9,500 bases of DNA. Origin: Candidatus Omnitrophica bacterium CG1_02_40_15. Its GTDB lineage: Bacteria > Omnitrophota > Gorgyraeia > Gorgyraeales > Gorgyraeaceae. Where the stretch lies: positions 1 through 9,500 of the forward strand of contig MNVP01000028.1 of assembly GCA_001871815.1 (NCBI GenBank), given 5' to 3'. Below the pieces are notes generated by a model. That model did no database searches and was not told the DNA's origin. It saw only the letters and a program-made list of their open reading frames with translations. The translations under genes were made by a program, and so were the position numbers. This document shows, piece by piece, positions 6,065 to 9,500 of this stretch (positions within the stretch are counted from its first letter, which is position 1; each line of letters starts with the position of its first letter).

Positions 6065-6089
6065 CGGCGGCACCGCCGCAGATGCCTGC
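6049..6089. repeat. GC-rich 16-bp hairpin at the outer end of the right arm
   Basis: GCAGGCATCTGCGGCG (6049-6064) is an exact reverse complement of CGCCGCAGATGCCTGC (6074-6089), with a 9-base loop. The first half belongs to the shared repeat arm; the second half is absent from the left copy, which keeps only the single half at 177-192. The structure looks like a palindromic end of a dispersed element that is complete here and truncated on the left. No T-tract follows, so it is not a typical terminator. Confidence 0.75.
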
Positions 6090-6172
6090 CGAACCTCGTT
6101 GAGAGAAATTTTCTTCTTATTTTAAAGAGTTAATTCCTTAAAATAGGTTCGAGCAAGGTTGAGTAATTGCGA

Positions 6173-6319
6173 CCATGAACCACTCGCTAAGATCTTCGTA
6201 GCGAGTCGAGTTTTCGCTCGGGTTCATGGCAGGCGATGAACCACTCGCTAAGATCTTCGTAGCGAGTCGAGTTTTCGCTCGGGTTCATGGCAGGCCATGA
6301 ACTACTTGAGTGGTTCATG
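6173..6319. repeat. Tandem 61-bp structured repeats (two copies plus remnant)
   Basis: A 61-base unit occurs at 6175-6235 and again at 6236-6296, differing only at the last base. Each can fold into a closed three-way junction. In the first, 6173-6181 pairs with 6221-6229 (CCATGAACC/GGTTCATGG), ACTCGCTA 6182-6189 pairs with TAGCGAGT 6199-6206, and CGAG 6207-6210 pairs with CTCG 6217-6220, leaving almost no unpaired junction bases. A shortened third piece at 6297-6318 is itself a near-perfect inverted repeat made of the outer stem only. The near identity points to recent duplication. This lies between the inverted repeat and the threonine operon, in a gene-free stretch of about 340 bases. Confidence 0.85.
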
Positions 6320-6320
6320 T

Positions 6321-6380
6321 GCCCTGTACCCGAACGAAGATGGGACTAAAAGAAGGATAGCTTAGTGAGTGGTACAGGGC
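6321..6380 (-). repeat. Diverged, inverted member of the same structured repeat family
   Basis: GCCCTGTACC (6321-6330) and GGTACAGGGC (6371-6380) are perfect reverse complements enclosing 40 bases. Read on the minus strand the element shows ACCACTCACTAAG near its start and TTCGTTCGGGTAC near its end, closely matching ACCACTCGCTAAG and TTCGCTCGGGTTC of the 61-bp units, while the middle has diverged (a weaker ACTAA/TTAGT stem remains). It therefore appears to be an older copy in opposite orientation. Its 3' arm ends 21 bases before the PilZ start codon, so it could affect the leader of that operon. Confidence 0.6.
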
Positions 6381-6401
6381 CAAAAAAAAGGCGGTGTTAT
6401 C

Positions 6402-6770
6402 TTGGACAATAAACAAGAATCTCAGCCTGACAATGTCCGGCTTGAGCGGAGGAGATTTAAGAGAATAAACGGAAGCTATATTGTTTCATACGCGCCCATG
6501 AAAAGAGAAGAGTTAAAATTTGACATATCTCAGACTAAAAATATAAGTGAAGATGGGATGTTATTTATCTCTGACAGAAAATTTGAAAAGGATGTTGTGC
6601 TGAAGATGAAACTTAGATTGCCTGAATTTTCAGATTATGTTATAGTGCAAACGCAGGTTATTGATTCAATACAACGGGTAAAAGGCTTCATGTATGAAAC
6701 GAGGGCAAGATTTATAGAGGCGGAACAAAAGGTAAGGGAGTCTATAAGAAAATTGGTGGATCATGTATAA
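6402..6770 (+). CDS. PilZ-domain protein
   Basis: A single-domain PilZ protein of 122 residues. The cyclic-di-GMP binding motifs are recognisable: RxxxR at R17-R21 (ERRRFKRI) and the (D/N)xSxxG motif at N47-I-S49-E-D-G52, followed by the usual beta-barrel (LKMKLRLPEF, VIVQTQVIDSI) and a closing helix. TTG 6402 is my start because AGGCGG (6389-6394) precedes it at 7 bases; an in-frame GTG at 6369 lies inside the 3' arm of a structured repeat and lacks a ribosome site. Its end overlaps the hom start by 8 bases, so the two are coupled in translation. A cytoplasmic c-di-GMP effector is likely; why it is coupled to threonine synthesis is not evident. Confidence 0.8.
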   Translation: MDNKQESQPDNVRLERRRFKRINGSYIVSYAPMKREELKFDISQTKNISEDGMLFISDRKFEKDVVLKMKLRLPEFSDYVIVQTQVIDSIQRVKGFMYETRARFIEAEQKVRESIRKLVDHV

Positions 6771-8070
6771 AAAATCGCGGAATAAGATAAATATCGGCTT
6801 GATAGGTTTGGGAACTATAGGATCTGGCGTCGCAAAGTTTCTAATGGCCAGGAGAGGCCTATTATTAAAACGCACCGGGATAGATTTTAATCTTTCATTA
6901 GTCTGCGACAAAGACCTGTCTTTAAAAAGAGATGTGTTTCTCCCTAAGGGTATGCTTACTAAAGACACTGATAAAGTGATCAATGACCCTGATATTCATA
7001 TTATTGTTGAACTAATAGGCGGCATTCATCCTGCAAAAGAGATTGTGATAGAAGCATTGTCAAAAGGCAAGCATGTGGTTACTGCTAATAAATTGCTTCT
7101 TGCATCTGAAGGCGAGGAAATTTTCCAGAAGGCCAAAATCTCAAATAGAGAAGTATATTTTGAGGCAAGCGTTGCGGGAGGAATCCCTATTATAAAAGCA
7201 ATACGCGAAGGCATGGTGAGCAATAGATTTTCCAGCGTATTCGGGATTCTGAATGGCACTTCAAATTATATATTATCCAGCATGTCAAGCGAGTGCTCAA
7301 GTTTTAAAACCGCTCTTAAGGAAGCGCAGTCAAAAGGCTATGCTGAAAAAGACCCTTCTTTGGATATAAAAGGCATGGATTCCAGCCATAAGCTTGCGAT
7401 ACTTTCGCTTCTGGCTTTTGGAAAAAGAGTGGATTTAGATGACATTTATGTTGAAGGGATTGAGGACATATCTAATTTAGATATTCAGTATGCCAAAGAG
7501 TTTGGTTATGGAATAAAACTTCTTGCAATAGCAAAATGCCATGGGAATGAATTAGAAGCCAGAGTTCATCCTACCCTTTTACCTTTAGAACATCTGCTTT
7601 CGTCTGTTTCCGGCGCATATAACGCAATATTTATAGAAGCTGATCTGGTTGGTAAACAGTTATTCTATGGCCAGGGCGCAGGCAAACTGCCTACCACAAG
7701 CGCTGTCATAAGCGACATAGTAGATGCTGGTCATAAGATTATCTGCGGAAAGAATTCAGTGAAGCAGATAATCCCTAAAGATAGTGAAATAAAAAAACTC
7801 AGGAAAATGGACGAGGTTGTTACCAGATACTACGCGCATTTTTCTGCTATAGATAAGCCAGGCGTCCTTGCAAATATAGCAAACCTCTTAGGCAGGCATA
7901 ATATCAGCATCGCAAGCGTTGTGCAGAAAGAGCGTCGCGAGGCGCATATTGTCCCCATAGTTATGCTTACCCATGAGGCAAAAGAGCTGGACATGCAGGC
8001 CGCATTATCCAGGATCAATAAACTGCCTGCCATAAAAAAGAAAAGCATTGTGATTAGGCTTGAAAAATAG
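6763..8070 (+). CDS. hom: Homoserine dehydrogenase with C-terminal ACT domain
   Basis: A 435-residue monofunctional homoserine dehydrogenase, which reduces aspartate semialdehyde to homoserine with NAD(P)H, the branch step to threonine and methionine. The N-terminal Rossmann motif is GLGTIG (G15-G20). The conserved TANK segment has K110, the substrate region reads GILNGTSNYIL, and the catalytic pair in GMDSSHK is D206 and K210. Residues about 356-430 form an ACT domain (YYAHFSAIDKPGVLANIANL and onward), which in this family mediates feedback control by threonine. There is no fused aspartokinase. Length is normal. GGTGGA (6755-6760) lies close upstream of the start. Transcribed with the PilZ gene before and thrC after. 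Confidence 0.95.
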   Translation: MYKKSRNKINIGLIGLGTIGSGVAKFLMARRGLLLKRTGIDFNLSLVCDKDLSLKRDVFLPKGMLTKDTDKVINDPDIHIIVELIGGIHPAKEIVIEALSKGKHVVTANKLLLASEGEEIFQKAKISNREVYFEASVAGGIPIIKAIREGMVSNRFSSVFGILNGTSNYILSSMSSECSSFKTALKEAQSKGYAEKDPSLDIKGMDSSHKLAILSLLAFGKRVDLDDIYVEGIEDISNLDIQYAKEFGYGIKLLAIAKCHGNELEARVHPTLLPLEHLLSSVSGAYNAIFIEADLVGKQLFYGQGAGKLPTTSAVISDIVDAGHKIICGKNSVKQIIPKDSEIKKLRKMDEVVTRYYAHFSAIDKPGVLANIANLLGRHNISIASVVQKERREAHIVPIVMLTHEAKELDMQAALSRINKLPAIKKKSIVIRLEK

Positions 8071-8160
8071 TCTTAGATGTCATTGCGAGGCCGCTGAAAG
8101 CTTTCCAATATTCTTCGAGTGGTCATGAAAGCATATAACGGTAGCAGAGTCGAGAAGCAT

Positions 8161-9210
8161 ATGTGGAACGGAATAATTGATAAATATAAAGAATTTTTGC
8201 CGGTTACTAAAAATACGCCTATAGTTACTCTTAACGAAGGCAATACCCCTCTTGTATATTCATGTCATCTTTCAAAATTAATAGCTGGGGTTGTATATCT
8301 AAAATACGAAGGCCTTAACCCAACAGGTTCTTTTAAAGATAGAGGCATGACTCTTGCTGTTTCAAAGGCATTGGAAGAAAAGCATGTTGCAGTTATGTGC
8401 GCTTCTACCGGTAATACTTCTGCCTCAGCAGCGGCATATGCGGCAAGAGCCGGGATTAAATGCATTGTTTTAATTCCTAAAGGCGCTATAGCGCTTGGTA
8501 AACTTGCCCAGGCGCTTATACATGGCGCTCAGGTTATCGCGGTTGATGGAAATTTTGATGACGCGCTTAATCTTGTAAAAGAAATCACTGCCAAACAGCA
8601 TATCCAGCTTGTAAATTCCATAAATCCTTATAGAATTGAGGGCCAAAAGACTGGTTCGTTTGAAATATGCGATCAGTTGGGTTTAGCCCCTGATTTTCAC
8701 GCTATCCCAGTGGGAAACGCAGGCAATATCACTGCCTACTGGAAAGGCTATAAAGAATATAAAGAAAAAGGTAAGATAAAAAATCTTCCTGTAATGCTCG
8801 GTTTTCAGGCAGAAGGCGCAGCTCCTATAGTGAAAGGCAGGATTATAGAAAAGCCCGAGACCATTGCCACCGCTATCCGCATAGGAAATCCTGCCAGCTG
8901 GAAAATGGCAGAAGAGGCCAGGGATGAATCCAAAGGCCTTATAGATATGGTTTCCGACGATGAAATACTGGAAGCGTATAAATTTCTCGCGTCAAAAGAA
9001 GGCGTATTTGTAGAGCCTGCGTCAGCCGCATCAGTAGCAGGCGTAATGAAGCTTGCCAAAAAAGGTTATTTCAAAAAAATTAAGAATCCAAAACTCGTCT
9101 GCATCCTTACCGGCCATGGCCTCAAAGACCCTGATGCCGCCATAAAATCCATCAAAGAACCCAAAGTAGTTCCCGCAAATCTCCAATCAGTTCTCTGCGA
9201 AATCCTCTAA
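8161..9210 (+). CDS. thrC: Threonine synthase
   Basis: A 349-residue PLP-dependent fold-type II enzyme converting O-phosphohomoserine to threonine, the last step of the pathway begun by hom. The PLP lysine is K59 in NPTGSFKDRG. Other family signatures are LNEGNTPLVY near the N-terminus, STGNTSASAAAYAARAG (from S82), the phosphate-binding loop VGNAGNIT (184-191) and GVFVEPASAASVAG near the end. ATG 8161 gives the usual family start MWNGIIDKYKEFLP; in-frame GTG 8119 and ATG 8125 would add 14 or 12 unconserved residues, and GAGAAG (8152-8157) precedes 8161. The 90-base gap after hom holds no promoter I can defend, so co-transcription is likely. The length matches the short bacterial class of threonine synthases. 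Confidence 0.95.
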   Translation: MWNGIIDKYKEFLPVTKNTPIVTLNEGNTPLVYSCHLSKLIAGVVYLKYEGLNPTGSFKDRGMTLAVSKALEEKHVAVMCASTGNTSASAAAYAARAGIKCIVLIPKGAIALGKLAQALIHGAQVIAVDGNFDDALNLVKEITAKQHIQLVNSINPYRIEGQKTGSFEICDQLGLAPDFHAIPVGNAGNITAYWKGYKEYKEKGKIKNLPVMLGFQAEGAAPIVKGRIIEKPETIATAIRIGNPASWKMAEEARDESKGLIDMVSDDEILEAYKFLASKEGVFVEPASAASVAGVMKLAKKGYFKKIKNPKLVCILTGHGLKDPDAAIKSIKEPKVVPANLQSVLCEIL

Positions 9211-9286
9211 TTGTTGCTAATCCAATAACTTTACATTTCAACAATGTTGATTTGTCAAGTTGTTAACCCAAGTTCGCCACTTAGGA

Positions 9287-9315
9287 GCTAAAAATAAATA
9301 TTTTTGGCCTTTTTT
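9287..9315 (+). terminator. Likely intrinsic terminator of the PilZ-hom-thrC operon
   Basis: GCTAAAAATA (9287-9296) pairs with TATTTTTGGC (9299-9308) over 10 positions with one G-T wobble and a two-base loop, followed by C and six T residues (9310-9315). The stem is AT-rich, but the layout is that of a Rho-independent terminator on the plus strand, 77 bases after the thrC stop. Upstream, 9238-9250 is a small perfect dyad (TCAACA/TGTTGA). Confidence 0.55.
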
Positions 9316-9361
9316 GTGATTGCTAACGACGAGCGAGGTAACAAAAATAACCAAAAAGTAA

Positions 9362-9500
9362 ATGTAGTGCAGACTACCCTCTTGAAATTACCGGATAAAA
9401 AGATGATAATAAGAGCATGTTTTTACGAAGACACCGCCGGGAAAAAAGTGGAGAACATTACGAATACTGGACGCTGGTAGAGTCGGTACGAACCAAGCGC
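9362..9500 (+). mobile_element. Left end of an IS1634-like insertion sequence (partial)
   Basis: An IS-type transposase gene begins at 9417 and leaves the window. The stretch TGTAGTGCAGACTACCC starting near 9363, with the inner dyad GTAGT/ACTAC, is a candidate for the terminal inverted repeat, about 50 bases before the start codon, a normal distance for this family. The right end and the target-site duplication lie outside the window, so the left border is provisional. Confidence 0.45.
9417..9500 (+). CDS. IS1634-like (DDE) transposase, N-terminal 28 codons only
   Basis: ATG 9417 opens a frame that runs off the window. The visible residues begin MFLRRHRREKSGEHY and continue EYWTLVESVRTKR. 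A start of the form M-(F/Y)-(L/V)-R with many basic residues, then YW-(T/A/S)-LVES-R-T, is characteristic of IS1634/IS4-superfamily transposases, where it precedes QR-VAYLGE. The catalytic DDE residues lie beyond the window. The ribosome site is weak (AAGAG just upstream), which is common for transposases. It lies in the same direction as thrC, about 100 bases behind the operon terminator. Confidence 0.75.
   Translation, partial: MFLRRHRREKSGEHYEYWTLVESVRTKR

Noticed and set aside
5891..6133. 80-codon frame through the right repeat arm
   Set aside because: The same frame in the left arm is interrupted by stops, and the differences between the arms in the shared stretch are all non-synonymous, so it is not under coding selection.
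6173..6229. tRNA-like or known riboswitch fold
   Set aside because: The three-way junction lacks tRNA landmarks such as a T-loop and CCA end, and no riboswitch core motif is recognisable.
6173..6319. CRISPR array
   Set aside because: The repeats are directly adjacent 61-bp units with no unique spacers, and no cas gene is present.
6369..6401. Upstream GTG start for the PilZ gene
   Set aside because: It lies at the 3' arm of a structured repeat and has no Shine-Dalgarno; TTG 6402 has AGGCGG at a good distance.
8119..8160. Upstream starts for thrC
   Set aside because: They would add residues not typical of the family, whereas the product from ATG 8161 begins exactly like other threonine synthases.

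Overview
The window looks like an accessory (defence and mobile) island inserted next to a housekeeping threonine-biosynthesis operon. The organism is a bacterium with a Gram-negative-type envelope: a lipobox lipoprotein, a Sec-secreted protein and a PilZ protein are present. Codon use is AT-rich. I suspect an uncultured lineage such as Omnitrophota or Elusimicrobiota, but this is an inference from gene style and the sequence alone does not prove it.

Layout. 1-176: no gene I can defend. 177-402 and 5829-6064: two copies of one roughly 230-bp GC-richer repeat in inverted orientation, with about ten substitutions and two small indels between them. They bound a 5.4-kb AT-rich segment whose genes all read rightward. 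In order it holds an Xre-type regulator (497-721), an MntA-type minimal nucleotidyltransferase (705-992), a HepT-type HEPN toxin (989-1345), a small lipoprotein (1348-1743), a small helical cassette ORF (1842-2114, split by a TGA) followed at once by an integron attC-like site (2121-2192), a secreted beta-sandwich-like protein (2214-2704, frameshifted), a membrane protein (2851-3278, frameshifted twice), a PDZ-YbjQ fusion (3262-3873) and a 560-residue Mrr-type restriction endonuclease (3937-5619).

Right of the repeat, 6173-6380 carries near-perfect 61-bp tandem repeats that can fold as three-way junctions, plus a diverged, inverted relative. Next comes the operon PilZ protein - homoserine dehydrogenase (hom) - threonine synthase (thrC), 6402-9210, with a likely intrinsic terminator at 9287-9315. 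The window ends inside the first codons of an IS1634-like transposase (from 9417).

How the genes fit together. xre-mntA-hepT form an overlapping toxin-antitoxin operon in which MntA is expected to neutralise HepT by AMPylation. The Mrr protein would cut foreign, probably modified, DNA. The lipoprotein, secreted, membrane and PDZ-YbjQ genes form an envelope-related run between these two defence functions, and four genes in that run carry five reading-frame lesions while every gene around it is intact. The most notable findings are the inverted-repeat-bounded island, the lone integron cassette inside it, and the PDZ-YbjQ fusion.
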